From: Coriobacteriaceae bacterium
Lineage (GTDB): Bacteria; Actinomycetota; Coriobacteriia; Coriobacteriales; Coriobacteriaceae
Length of the DNA: 64,000 nucleotides
Assembly: GCA_902363125.1 (NCBI GenBank)
Contig: CABIZD010000005.1
Span: 62,001 to 126,000, forward strand
Direction: 5' to 3'
Within the stretch, counting starts at the first letter, position 1; every line of letters starts with the position of its first letter. Under the pieces are notes generated by a model. It worked only from the letters and a program-made list of their open reading frames with translations. It searched no databases and was not told the origin of the DNA. This document shows positions 24,248 to 33,025 of this stretch, in pieces. The position numbers and the translations under genes are program-made.

Positions 24248-24896
24248 TTAAATCAACCCTCCCTGCCATCAAATCCCTAATGTCGACACCCTCGGTGTCA
24301 AATCCGTTTATCGTATCCAGATACTTACGTCGAGCATTCTGTTCTCGCTCAAATCGTTTGGGATAAAACTCAGCTCCCGAGGCCTGCTTCCAATCGCGGA
24401 ACCTGATCGCCGAGAACGCGCGCTCACTCATAAGAGCGTATTGGATGCCCAAATCGCCCAAACGCATAATGAGTTGCAGTTGCCTGAGCGAGATCATGCC
24501 GTTAACGAACTGTCTTGCAAACGAAAAGTAGGAATCGTCGGCGCGATAGCCTCGAATAACATCATAGGGAGAAATATCAATCAGGCAGTTATCCAGCAGA
24601 TAGCGAAGTCCTTCGCGTGCCAGCGGCGTCGAGACATTAAACTCCCGGTTGTCGGCCAAAATCGCAAGCCAATTAAGAATTGAAAACTCCCCGGACTCCA
24701 AATCCAAGACCGCGAGACCATCCATATCGAGCTCATATCGATTCGCGATACCATCGGACTCGGTCCGGCATGCCCATTCCATCGCCATTTCCTCATGTGG
24801 CGTGCAATAAAACCCACGTCCATAGTCGTTGAACTGCTTACATCTATCCAGCGACGGATGCTCGACAACAACCTCCGACCCGTGCCACAGCTCCAT
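24213..24896 (-). CDS. DUF3990 domain protein (putative ADP-ribosyltransferase-like toxin)
   Basis: 227 residues. The beginning MELWHGSEVVVEHPSL...NDYGRGFYCTPHEEMAMEWAC is the DUF3990 signature, in which a His-Gly pair (His5, Gly6) and the GRGFYCT segment resemble the NAD-binding core of ADP-ribosyltransferases. That fold assignment is from family resemblance and the activity is unproven. The rest, with a YDVIRGYRADDSYFSFA segment, is typical of longer members. It is the first gene of a two-gene operon; the second encodes a helix-turn-helix protein. A toxin-antitoxin or anti-phage role is likely but not established. Confidence 0.7.
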   Translation of the reverse strand: MELWHGSEVVVEHPSLDRCKQFNDYGRGFYCTPHEEMAMEWACRTESDGIANRYELDMDGLAVLDLESGEFSILNWLAILADNREFNVSTPLAREGLRYLLDNCLIDISPYDVIRGYRADDSYFSFARQFVNGMISLRQLQLIMRLGDLGIQYALMSERAFSAIRFRDWKQASGAEFYPKRFEREQNARRKYLDTINGFDTEGVDIRDLMAGRVDLNDPRVNGLWAE

Positions 24897-24912
24897 ATCG
24901 GCCTCCTAAAAA

Positions 24913-24959
24913 ATATCACCACAGTGATAGTTTACCAATAACTATCACTGTGGTGATAT
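24913..24959. promoter_or_regulatory. double-dyad operator of the DUF3990/HTH operon
   Basis: ATATCACCACAGTGATAGTT (24913-24932) and its perfect complement (24940-24959) are 7 bases apart. Each arm contains its own smaller dyad, TATCAC-N4-GTGATA, so the site offers two equivalent boxes centred 29 bases apart, suited to two HTH dimers. It lies 17 bases upstream of the DUF3990 start codon. Confidence 0.75.
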
Positions 24960-24990
24960 AGATAAGAGCTTTTGAGGGGTTGTAGCTCGA

Positions 24991-25581
24991 TTAGAGGCAC
25001 GCCTCGGCAATGCGGCGCTTGAGTTCGTCGATGCCCACACCGGTTTGGGAGCTTGTGATGATTACGTTTTCGGCCGGGACGTTGAGCTGCTTTTTGATGG
25101 CTGCTGCCTGGCGGGCCTGCTGGGTGCGGCTGAGCTTGTCGGCTTTGGTGAGGCAGACGATAAAGTTGAACTCGTTGCCCTGCAGGTAGTCGATCATGTC
25201 ATGATCGAGCTTGCTGGGGTCGTGACGAATGTCCACCAGCGAGACGACCAAGTTAAAGCTGCGCTCGGAGTCGAAAAAGTCGCCGATAAGCTCGGCCCAG
25301 CGGTCGCGCTCGGCCTTAGAACGACGGGCGAAACCATAGCCCGGCAGGTCGACGAAGTGCACGTCGTCGGCCTCAAAGAAGTTGATGTTGCTCGTCTTGC
25401 CCGGCGTACTGGAAACCTTGACCAGGTTCTTGCGGCCAAAGAGCTTGTTCATAATCGACGACTTGCCCACATTGGAGCGGCCGACAAAGCTCACCTCGGG
25501 GCAGGTGGACTCGGGAATCTGCGAAACCTTGCCGTAGCTGGCGACGAACTTGGCAAGCTGGTAGTTAATGGAATCGGCCAT
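24991..25581 (-). CDS. engB: ribosome biogenesis GTP-binding protein EngB (YihA/YsxC)
   Basis: Essential GTPase that assists large ribosomal subunit assembly. 196 residues with all G motifs: P-loop GRSNVGKSS at 34-42, the switch region SSTPGKTSNINF, DLPGYGFA and TKADKL. I chose the ATG at 25581 with AAGGAG upstream; the frame is open to 25710 but the added residues are not family-like. It is followed by no gene on the same strand, and mtnN lies 38 bases upstream, so the two are probably cotranscribed. Confidence 0.95.
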   Translation of the reverse strand: MADSINYQLAKFVASYGKVSQIPESTCPEVSFVGRSNVGKSSIMNKLFGRKNLVKVSSTPGKTSNINFFEADDVHFVDLPGYGFARRSKAERDRWAELIGDFFDSERSFNLVVSLVDIRHDPSKLDHDMIDYLQGNEFNFIVCLTKADKLSRTQQARQAAAIKKQLNVPAENVIITSSQTGVGIDELKRRIAEACL

Positions 25582-25619
25582 GGACACTCCTTGGTCGTAG
25601 GTTCTTACAAAAGAGCGCG

Positions 25620-26360
25620 CTATTGCGCAGCGGCAATGCGGCGGACAATATCGAGCGTAATGCCGCTCGCGGTGCGAGCGTACTCGTCCAGGTCGAACTC
25701 CCGCTCGCAAAACGCGTCATACGCCTCGTCACAATTATCGCTAATAGCGCGCAGCACCAGGCAATCGACACCATTCTTGGACGCGATGTGCGCAATCGCG
25801 GTGCCTTCCATCTCAACACAATCGGCATGCGTCGCCTCGATGGCGGCGGTGCGCATGGCGTCACCCGTCACAAATCGGTCACCCGTAGCGATGGTGCCGT
25901 CCAGGAACTGTTTGGGGTCCTGCTCCGCAGCCGACACGTCCAACGATGCGTCCACAAACCCGTGCTCAACAAGCACGGCAGCTGCAATATCGACCAGAGC
26001 CGGTGTCGATGCAAATTCCTCAAGCCCCGGCGCCGACTCGGCGATGAGCGCCGTGTCGGTATCGAGGTAGCGCAGGGACCTGCCTATAACAACGTCGTTG
26101 ATGTGGAGCTTGGGGTTCAGGCCGCCCGCAATGCCCGAGAACACAACGGCCTGCGGAGCATATTTACTGATGAGATGCTGCGTTGCGCCAGCGGCGTTAA
26201 CGGTACCCATACCTGCCGTCGTTGCGACCACGGACAAACCGTCGAGCTCGCCACTTACAACGGTCAAGCCCGCCTCTTGCGACACATGAGCGCCGCTCAG
26301 CTCTTCCTTAATCTGCGCAACCTCTTTTTCGAGTGCGCCGATGATTGCGATGGTAGGCAT
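25620..26360 (-). CDS. mtnN: 5'-methylthioadenosine/S-adenosylhomocysteine nucleosidase
   Basis: Hydrolyses methylthioadenosine and S-adenosylhomocysteine, recycling by-products of SAM use and polyamine synthesis. 246 residues with IAIIGALEKEV at the start, FSGIAGGLNP, the substrate-binding DCVEMEGTAIAHIA and catalytic Asp in RAISDN. I chose the ATG at 26360 because MPTIAIIGA fits the family start; an ATG at 26372 gives four more residues. It lies directly upstream of engB. Confidence 0.93.
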   Translation of the reverse strand: MPTIAIIGALEKEVAQIKEELSGAHVSQEAGLTVVSGELDGLSVVATTAGMGTVNAAGATQHLISKYAPQAVVFSGIAGGLNPKLHINDVVIGRSLRYLDTDTALIAESAPGLEEFASTPALVDIAAAVLVEHGFVDASLDVSAAEQDPKQFLDGTIATGDRFVTGDAMRTAAIEATHADCVEMEGTAIAHIASKNGVDCLVLRAISDNCDEAYDAFCEREFDLDEYARTASGITLDIVRRIAAAQ

Positions 26361-26439
26361 ACCATCCCCCAAACCTGTGAAAACTGCTTATCCACGGTAT
26401 GGTACCAGCATTTTGGCTCAACCGCGCAATACGAAGCCG

Positions 26440-27558
26440 TTAGGCCAGCGCAGCTCGCGTATCAAACAGAGCCTTTGCAATCGCGGCCGTAACCTCGCTC
26501 GAGCGGTCGCTCCACGGCATCGATGTCATGATGCTCATGACATAGGTACGTCCGTCGACATCGATGAGGCCCGCATCACACGTCGCGTTGCAGTCTGCCT
26601 CACTGATCCAACCGGCCTTGTTGCGCACCAAAGCTTGGTCGTCCGCAATGCCGTCACGGATAAACGAACGGGTCGTAGATGCCAGAAGGTCCGACAGCCA
26701 TTGCGACGTTTCGGTATCACGGCTCAAATACTCGCTCATCTCGCGCCACAACTTGGCCGAGGTACGCGGGCAATAGGTTGGGAAATCACTCATCGGATCG
26801 AGCGCGACCTCGTCTTCGACGCCGAGTGCGGCAATCCAATCCTCGTAGCCATCTTGATCAAACGTTGCACGCAACGCGATAAACGAGTCGTTATCCGAGT
26901 TGACGACCGCGGCCTCGATGAGTTCACGAACCGTCAGCCAGCCCATACTGAAGCCGCCATAGGTGCCCAGAGTATCATCGAGCGATACTTGCCCTGTCTC
27001 GACCAGTGACTCGCAGGCGTAGAGTGCATAGAGCGCCTTATAACTGCTCGCACCGTACACCTCGACATCGGCATTATACGCTACGCCCTTGCCGCTCGAC
27101 AGATCGTAAAACACCACGCCCACATCGCCCAATTCCTGGGCCTGATCAAGGGCATCTTGGAGCGAGGCGAGGCTCTCATCCTCCAGGGCGGGGATCTGGT
27201 CATCAACCAGTGAGAAGGTCTGTACGGTATCGCCTGAGGGAATATCGTTAAAGTCCGCCTTCGAAAGCCTCGTCTTGAGGCTCGCTGTCGACAGGGTTTG
27301 ACTTGCGGTGGCTTTAGATTCAGAGACCTTTTTGTTTTCCGTCTGTACCGTTGACGCATCCGAGCGTGCCATTCGCTCCGACGCGTAGGCTTTGGCGGTA
27401 ATTCCGAGGATAATGACCGCCAACGTTAGCATCCCAATGGCGGCAATCTTCGTCACGCGAATGCGAGCGTCTGCAAGGCCACGCGAAGACGCGCCCTTCG
27501 TCTCATATCTGCTGCCATGTTGCGGCACATACTCGTCCCGCGATGCGCCCTTTCGCAC
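26440..27558 (-). CDS. beta-lactamase-fold serine hydrolase, membrane-anchored
   Basis: 372 residues. A basic N-terminus and one hydrophobic helix at about 37-57 anchor it to the membrane with the rest outside. A low-complexity Ser/Lys linker (60-105) precedes a class A beta-lactamase-type domain: Ser171-x-x-Lys174 in GASSYKAL, VNSDNDS as the SDN box and RNKAGW as the KTG-like box. It could be a DD-carboxypeptidase-like or beta-lactamase-like enzyme; the late boxes are weakly conserved (KAG), so hydrolysis of beta-lactams is not assured. It is monocistronic, followed by mtnN on the same strand after 80 bases. Confidence 0.8.
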   Translation of the reverse strand: MRKGASRDEYVPQHGSRYETKGASSRGLADARIRVTKIAAIGMLTLAVIILGITAKAYASERMARSDASTVQTENKKVSESKATASQTLSTASLKTRLSKADFNDIPSGDTVQTFSLVDDQIPALEDESLASLQDALDQAQELGDVGVVFYDLSSGKGVAYNADVEVYGASSYKALYALYACESLVETGQVSLDDTLGTYGGFSMGWLTVRELIEAAVVNSDNDSFIALRATFDQDGYEDWIAALGVEDEVALDPMSDFPTYCPRTSAKLWREMSEYLSRDTETSQWLSDLLASTTRSFIRDGIADDQALVRNKAGWISEADCNATCDAGLIDVDGRTYVMSIMTSMPWSDRSSEVTAAIAKALFDTRAALA

Positions 27559-27717
27559 GTGGTCTCCTGACTGCTACCGTTTATATACGAGCAGCATAAT
27601 ACCGAGCAGGCATTTCTTACCCAAGATATTCAGTCGCGTTTAAGGTGTCTCTAAACAAAATACAGGCGTTTCTATGCAAATACACCGGTTCTGTTGCGCA
27701 TCTCTGCCCAAAACGCA

Positions 27718-27782
27718 GTTGCGGTGAAATAGTTCCTGTTTGGGCGGCATAAGCCGAAAAACAAGAACTATTCCACCGCAAC
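27718..27782. repeat. dispersed palindromic repeat, family A, copy 3
   Basis: GTTGCGGTGAAATAGTTCCTG on the left pairs with GAACTATTCCACCGCAAC on the right with the same single mismatch as copy 2. It lies between the pflA stop codon side and the beta-lactamase-fold gene start, away from coding sequence. Confidence 0.8.
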
Positions 27783-27855
27783 TTGACGGGACTCTTTAGC
27801 AATCAACTAGGCGCCCGGGGGCACTCATTTAAGTCTGTCCCCAATGAGTGCCCTG

Positions 27856-28674
27856 CTATCCGATGGCGTTTTTGAGTTCGGCGCGGCGCTTTTTCATGCC
27901 GGCCATGACGGCGTTGCGCAGCTCGGGCATGCGCGCGGTATCCATCTGAGGTACGCCCTCAAGCTTATAGGGAATCCCCAGCTGCTCATACTTGACGACA
28001 CCCATCGTGTGATACGGCAGCATCTCCAGGCCGACCACGTTATGCCACGGGGCGATCAGACGACCGAGCGCCTCGCACTCCTCCGCCGTATCGGTGATAC
28101 CCGGCACCACCACGTGGCGAATAACAACCTTAATCTTGCGACGGGCAAGCTCATCGCCAAACGCCAGGATGCGCGCAGGATCGCAACCGGTCAGCTTTTT
28201 ATGCTCAACCGGATCGGCATGCTTGATGTCGAGCAGCACCATATCGGTCTCGTTGAGAACAGCATCGAACTTCTCCGGATGCTTGGGATCAAATGCATAG
28301 CCACAGCTGTCTAGGCAGGTGTGTACGCGGCCATCGGGGTTGTTGTGCATTGCGCGGAACAGGTCGGCCAAAAACTCGGGCTGCAGGAGCGGTTCGCCGC
28401 CCGAAACGGTAATGCCGCCGCTACGGTAGAACTCATGGTTGCTCTGGAACTCGTCCATGAGATGCTCGACGGTCACCATCGTGCCGCCGTTAACAGACCA
28501 GGTATCGGGATTGTGGCAATACGCGCAGCGCATGGGACAGCCCTGAACAAACACCACAAAGCGGATGCCGGGTCCGTCGACCGTTCCCATCGTCTCGATC
28601 GAATGCACGCGACCCAGGGCATACGCAGAGTCCTCGGGATGAGCATCCACACCCTCAAGCGTCATCTCAGCCAT
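27856..28674 (-). CDS. pflA: pyruvate formate-lyase activating enzyme
   Basis: Radical SAM enzyme that abstracts a hydrogen from the glycine of pyruvate formate-lyase. 272 residues with the cluster motif Cys46-x3-Cys50-x2-Cys53 in GCPMRCAYC, the opening SIETMGTVDGPGIRFVVF of PFL activases, and the SGGEPLLQ motif. It is 7.2 kb from the pfl genes in this window, on the same strand but separated by the sucrose locus, so it is not in their operon. A TTGACA lies at 28706-28711 on the minus strand upstream of the start, without a good -10 in the right place. Confidence 0.95.
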   Translation of the reverse strand: MAEMTLEGVDAHPEDSAYALGRVHSIETMGTVDGPGIRFVVFVQGCPMRCAYCHNPDTWSVNGGTMVTVEHLMDEFQSNHEFYRSGGITVSGGEPLLQPEFLADLFRAMHNNPDGRVHTCLDSCGYAFDPKHPEKFDAVLNETDMVLLDIKHADPVEHKKLTGCDPARILAFGDELARRKIKVVIRHVVVPGITDTAEECEALGRLIAPWHNVVGLEMLPYHTMGVVKYEQLGIPYKLEGVPQMDTARMPELRNAVMAGMKKRRAELKNAIG

Positions 28675-28795
28675 TCCCGCAACCTTGCCTCTCTTTGGTT
28701 TTTGTCAATTAAAATGCCAGAGCCATTCTAGCCCATACGCCTGATGGCGAAACGGTTTAGCGGTCAATTTGATCGTCCTATTTGACTCCACGCAA

Positions 28796-28840
28796 AAGCG
28801 GCGGGAAGGTCGTCACAACCCGCTCGCCGCCGAAGCAATA
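28796..28840 (-). terminator. probable terminator of the degV gene
   Basis: On the minus strand GCGGCGAGCGGG is followed, after GTTGTGACGACC, by CCCGCCGC and then TTTT. The stem is imperfect, so the call is tentative. It begins about 20 bases after the degV stop. Confidence 0.45.
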
Positions 28841-28861
28841 GAAATCGATAGACGCCAGGCC

Positions 28862-29722
28862 CTACGCCTTAAGCGTAAGCACCGCGCCAAAGGCGGTCGG
28901 GCCGCAGTGGCTCGAGATGACGCCGCCGACCTGAGTCCAGGTAACGTCCTTAAAGCCCAGGTCGTGCGCATAGACTTCCATATCGTCGCGCAGCTCCTCG
29001 GAAAGGCCCACTGAATACGCCAAACCAATGTGCGAGTAATCAATATCGCCCTTCGCAACCATGTGGTCAATAAAGGCACGGGCACATTTGAGCATAGAAC
29101 CGCGGAGCTTCTTGGTCGCCACGAATTTGCCACCCGTTACCTCAATGCAGGGCTTAATCTTGAGCAGATGGGCGCCAAGAAACGCGACGTTGGACAAGCG
29201 ACCACCTGCCTTAAGGAAGGCAAGGTCCGTAGGAACAAAGCCCAACAGCACGCGGTCCATCACCGAATTGGTGAAGGCGAAAATCTCGTCGACGGTGGCA
29301 TCGGGGTGAGCCTCAATATACTTGGCGGTCTCGACGACAACGAGCGACTGGCCCACCGAGACAAAGCGCGTGTCCATGGAGAACACGTAGTCGCGCCCCG
29401 CAGCCGCAATCTTCGAGGACTGATGCGAGCAGGTCGTTACCTCGGAATATGCAAGATGCAAAATGGTCGCGTCGGGCTGCTCGGCGTGGATGCGGTCGTA
29501 CACATGCGCAAAATCCGCCGGCGAGCAACCGCTGGTCTTGGGCATCACACCAAACTCGTTGCAGCGCGAGTAAATCTCGAGCGGGTCGATCGATCCGTCT
29601 TCGACGGTCTCGTCACCAATCGTGACATGCATGGGCACGCGCACGATGCCATAGCGCTCGCAGAGCTCCGACGTCACATCCGACCCAGATTCAACCACGA
29701 TTACGTACTTGCCCATTATCAT
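28862..29722 (-). CDS. DegV family fatty-acid-binding protein
   Basis: 286 residues of the DegV fold: KYVIVVESGSDVTSELCERYGI at the start, SGCSPADFAHVYD (TSxPSxxxF-like), and a C-terminal GGVISSHCGPTAFGAV. DegV proteins (FakB in Firmicutes) hold a fatty acid and present it to a FakA kinase for phospholipid synthesis. No fakA is adjacent, as is usual. The ATG could be at 29722 or 29716. The gene is single, between pflA and a GH32 gene. Direct repeats AAACGGTAGC at 29906 and 29926 lie upstream and could be a regulator site. Confidence 0.85.
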   Translation of the reverse strand: MIMGKYVIVVESGSDVTSELCERYGIVRVPMHVTIGDETVEDGSIDPLEIYSRCNEFGVMPKTSGCSPADFAHVYDRIHAEQPDATILHLAYSEVTTCSHQSSKIAAAGRDYVFSMDTRFVSVGQSLVVVETAKYIEAHPDATVDEIFAFTNSVMDRVLLGFVPTDLAFLKAGGRLSNVAFLGAHLLKIKPCIEVTGGKFVATKKLRGSMLKCARAFIDHMVAKGDIDYSHIGLAYSVGLSEELRDDMEVYAHDLGFKDVTWTQVGGVISSHCGPTAFGAVLTLKA

Positions 29723-29984
29723 CACAACCCATCTCGACGTTGGCTTTTGAATATGTGACGCACGTCCGCCGACCTGCTGCAGAACGGCCTCCAAGCGCCA
29801 AAGAGACGCCGCCCCTTGCACACAACAAAGGACAGCGTCTCCCTGGAAAACTCCGTGCTTATCTGAGATTCTACACGGTTTATTAAGGAGTGTTACTTAT
29901 TCCGCAAACGGTAGCTATACGCGATAAACGGTAGCCACCAAGAAAGCCCATGTATCCAAAACGCCACGGTCTTTCATAATGCAG

Positions 29985-31427
29985 CTAGCGAGCCAGACGG
30001 TAAAGCTCCATCGAGACGTCACCCTCAGCGCGCAGCTGCATCACCGGTGTTGCGGACGAATAGGTGCGACTCGTAAGCGCAACCTCGCCGTCGTTGACAA
30101 ATACCTCGATCATCGTGGTATCCGAAAGGACTCGCAAGTCGCAAAGCTCGTCGAGCTCAACCGACCTCTTGTCGCGTCCATAGCCCTCATCGCCCATATC
30201 AAGTGTGAGCATTCCGTTGGCAAAGCACACGACAACACCCTCACGAACTTCCAGCTCAATGGACTTCGTCCCCCGGCACGACACGACGGCATCAAACAGT
30301 CGGCCAGGAGAGTCGACGGTCTCTCCGGCGGTCACCGAAACACGCTCCTTGCGCAGTTGCTCAACCTCGCGCGCGGGCCACTGGCAGAGCTTACCGTCGC
30401 GCATATTCAGCACCCTCGGCACGGTAAGCGCGCACTGCCATCCGCGTTCCACCGTCGGGTTTTGAGCCGTTGCATCGGGGCAGCCGGCCCAACCGATCAT
30501 AATCCGTCGACCGTCGGCATCTGCAAATGATTGAGGGGCATAGAAGTCAAAACCTGCATCGACCATCTGGGGCTTGCCCGATTCGACAATGGCAAAGCAA
30601 GGCTTTTCCCAATCGGCCTTGATGCGGAACCACACGCACTGGTGCGGGTTTCGGTAACGCCAACCATCGGCGGGCACGCCCTGTGGGCAGCAAACGAGGA
30701 TTAACTCGCCATCGAGCTCAAACAGATCCGGGCACTCCCACATAAAACCGAACTTCTCGCCGAGTTCAATACGCGTCGCATATTGCCAGCACTCAAGATC
30801 GCGCGAGGTATAGACAAGCACACAGCCACGGTCGTCTTTCGTACGAGCGCCCAGAACCATGTAGTAGATACCGTCGTGTTCAAGGATTTTGGGGTCGCGT
30901 ACGTGCGTACCGATATCGTCGGGGTAATCGACCGGCCCAACAGCCGTGCGCTTCTCGCCCAATTCGTCGGGATTCTCGGCAACCATATGAATTTGGTTTT
31001 GCTCACGGCCCGTCAACACGTAGTCGTAATCATCGCGGTCAAAATGCTTGACGTTGCCGGTATAGAAGTAGTGAATCTTGCCGCCGTGTACAAAGGCAGA
31101 ACCAGAATACGCTCCACTCGAATCCAAATCAGAATCGGGGAACAGCACAGGGCCACGATTCTCGTACGTCACAAAATCCTTTGTTGTCAGATGATTCCAA
31201 AGCACTGGACCGCCATGCGCAGCATCGAACGGATCGTATTGATGATAGATGTGATACGTATCACCAATCTGAACCAAACCGTTGGGGTCGTTGAGCCAGC
31301 CAAGCTCAGGCTCCACATGGAACAAAAGCCTATCGGGGTCGGACGCGATGCGAGCCGCCGTCTCATCCTGTCCAGCTCGCCATTGCTCATAGCCCGCGCG
31401 TGTCACCTTATTTTTTTGATTAAACAT
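29985..31427 (-). CDS. GH32 sucrose-6-phosphate hydrolase / beta-fructosidase
   Basis: 480-residue glycoside hydrolase family 32 enzyme. The nucleophile motif WLNDPNG lies at 44-50 (Asp47), followed by HVRDPK with the stabilising Asp and FMWECPDLF with the acid/base Glu. No signal peptide, so it acts inside the cell, fitting hydrolysis of sucrose 6-phosphate delivered by the PTS gene upstream. It is the last gene of a four-gene run: LacI regulator, second GH32, PTS IIBC, this enzyme. Its length matches ScrB/SacA. Confidence 0.92.
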   Translation of the reverse strand: MFNQKNKVTRAGYEQWRAGQDETAARIASDPDRLLFHVEPELGWLNDPNGLVQIGDTYHIYHQYDPFDAAHGGPVLWNHLTTKDFVTYENRGPVLFPDSDLDSSGAYSGSAFVHGGKIHYFYTGNVKHFDRDDYDYVLTGREQNQIHMVAENPDELGEKRTAVGPVDYPDDIGTHVRDPKILEHDGIYYMVLGARTKDDRGCVLVYTSRDLECWQYATRIELGEKFGFMWECPDLFELDGELILVCCPQGVPADGWRYRNPHQCVWFRIKADWEKPCFAIVESGKPQMVDAGFDFYAPQSFADADGRRIMIGWAGCPDATAQNPTVERGWQCALTVPRVLNMRDGKLCQWPAREVEQLRKERVSVTAGETVDSPGRLFDAVVSCRGTKSIELEVREGVVVCFANGMLTLDMGDEGYGRDKRSVELDELCDLRVLSDTTMIEVFVNDGEVALTSRTYSSATPVMQLRAEGDVSMELYRLAR

Positions 31428-31528
31428 CGCCGTTGACTTTCTCGTCTATAGGGAAGGACGCTCGACTCACACGAGCCGAACGCCCTTCCTCAAATGGACT
31501 TATCCGCACATTACGCTGAACGGCTCAA

Positions 31529-32980
31529 CTAGAAGCTGACATCGAAGCCAGCGCCCGCGCCCTCCTCATCGGTGGTCGGAACGCCCTTTGCCTTGTTGTA
31601 GGCAAAGATCAGGATGATTGGAACGAGGAAGGCGATCAGATTGCCAGCCACATACCACACGAGGGTCTCGGGCGTGACGATGAGCAGGCCAAGTACGCCG
31701 GTCAGACCCTGACCGATAGCGCGCACCTCAAAGAGCTTCACGAAGGCACCGCCGCAGCCCGCACCGATGCAGGCGCAGATGAACGGGATGATCGAGTAGC
31801 GCATGTTTGCAGCAAAGATTGCGGGCTCGGAGATACCGACCAGCGTCGGGATAAAGGAAGACATGCAGATATTGCGCTCTTTGGAGTGCTTCTTGTGAAT
31901 GAGATACATGCCGATGGCGCCACCGCCCTGGGCGATGATGGAAACCGACCAGATGGCCTGGATGTAATTGAAGCCGGTCGTGGCGACGAGGTTGGCCTCG
32001 ATACCCTGAATGAACTGGTGCGTACCGGTAACGACAAGCGGCTGCAGGAACGCGGCAAAGACGAAGGCACCAAAGACGCCCATCCTGTTGTACAGGACGT
32101 CGATCACGCCAGCGAGAACATCGCCAATCAGGTTGCCGAGCGGGCCGAACACGGTGAACAGGGCGACGTTAGCAAGAATCAGGGTAACGGTCGGGACAAA
32201 GACGAACGAAACGACCTCGGGGATGTACTTCTGGGCAATCTTCTCGACCTTGGCCATAAACCAGGCAGTCAGGATTGCAGGGAACACGCCGCCCTGGAAA
32301 GCAACCATGGGAATGGAGAGCGGACCAAAGTTCCAGTACTCAGCACCCGACGGATCCATAACAAACGCATTGCGGTTCATAAGGCTCGGGTGAACCATGA
32401 CGATACCGACGAGGATGCCCAGAATCGGGTTACCGCCAAAACGCTTCACCGCGCTGTACATAACCAGGACAGGCAGGTAGTCAAACGTGGTGGCGATAAT
32501 GGCAAAGAAGCTTGCGAGGTTCTTGAGGAACTCGCTGTGATCGGCAAGGCTGCCTTCCATGCCAAAGAGGCCGTTGGCAACGATCAGGGACTTAAGGCCG
32601 ATGATGATTGCAGCGCCGACGAAGGCGGGAATGATGGGGATAAAGATGTCCGAGAATACCTTGAGGACCGAGAAGAACTTGCCCTTCTTGTCCGCCTCGG
32701 CGCCCTTGACCTCGGAAGCGCTGATCTCCTTAACGCCCGTCAGAGCCATAAACTCATCGTAAACCTTGTTAACGGTACCGGTACCGAAGATGATCATGAG
32801 CTGGCCGCTGTTATACAGAACGCCCTTGACGCCATCGATGTTCTCGAGCTCGGCCTTGTTGTACTTGCTCGTGTCCTTGAGCACCAGACGCAGACGCGTA
32901 ACGCAATGCGTGGCACCCTCGATGTTCTCCAGACCGCCGACGTTATCGACGACTTGCTGAGACACTACTTTGTAGTCCAT
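31529..32980 (-). CDS. PTS transporter subunit IIBC, sucrose/beta-glucoside family
   Basis: Imports and phosphorylates a sugar. 483 residues: IIB domain at 1-80 with the phospho-cysteine Cys26 in GATHCVTRLR, then a IIC membrane domain of about eight to ten helices from about residue 105. No IIA domain is attached, so phosphate must come from a IIA in trans. Neighbours (two GH32 enzymes and a LacI regulator) indicate sucrose or a short fructan. I chose the ATG at 32980 (MDYKVV), GGAG six bases upstream; an ATG at 32992 is possible. Position in the operon is third. Confidence 0.9.
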   Translation of the reverse strand: MDYKVVSQQVVDNVGGLENIEGATHCVTRLRLVLKDTSKYNKAELENIDGVKGVLYNSGQLMIIFGTGTVNKVYDEFMALTGVKEISASEVKGAEADKKGKFFSVLKVFSDIFIPIIPAFVGAAIIIGLKSLIVANGLFGMEGSLADHSEFLKNLASFFAIIATTFDYLPVLVMYSAVKRFGGNPILGILVGIVMVHPSLMNRNAFVMDPSGAEYWNFGPLSIPMVAFQGGVFPAILTAWFMAKVEKIAQKYIPEVVSFVFVPTVTLILANVALFTVFGPLGNLIGDVLAGVIDVLYNRMGVFGAFVFAAFLQPLVVTGTHQFIQGIEANLVATTGFNYIQAIWSVSIIAQGGGAIGMYLIHKKHSKERNICMSSFIPTLVGISEPAIFAANMRYSIIPFICACIGAGCGGAFVKLFEVRAIGQGLTGVLGLLIVTPETLVWYVAGNLIAFLVPIILIFAYNKAKGVPTTDEEGAGAGFDVSF

Positions 32981-33025
32981 GTTCCTCTCCATTCCCTTAC
33001 GAAATCATAAGACGTTTTGATGCCA

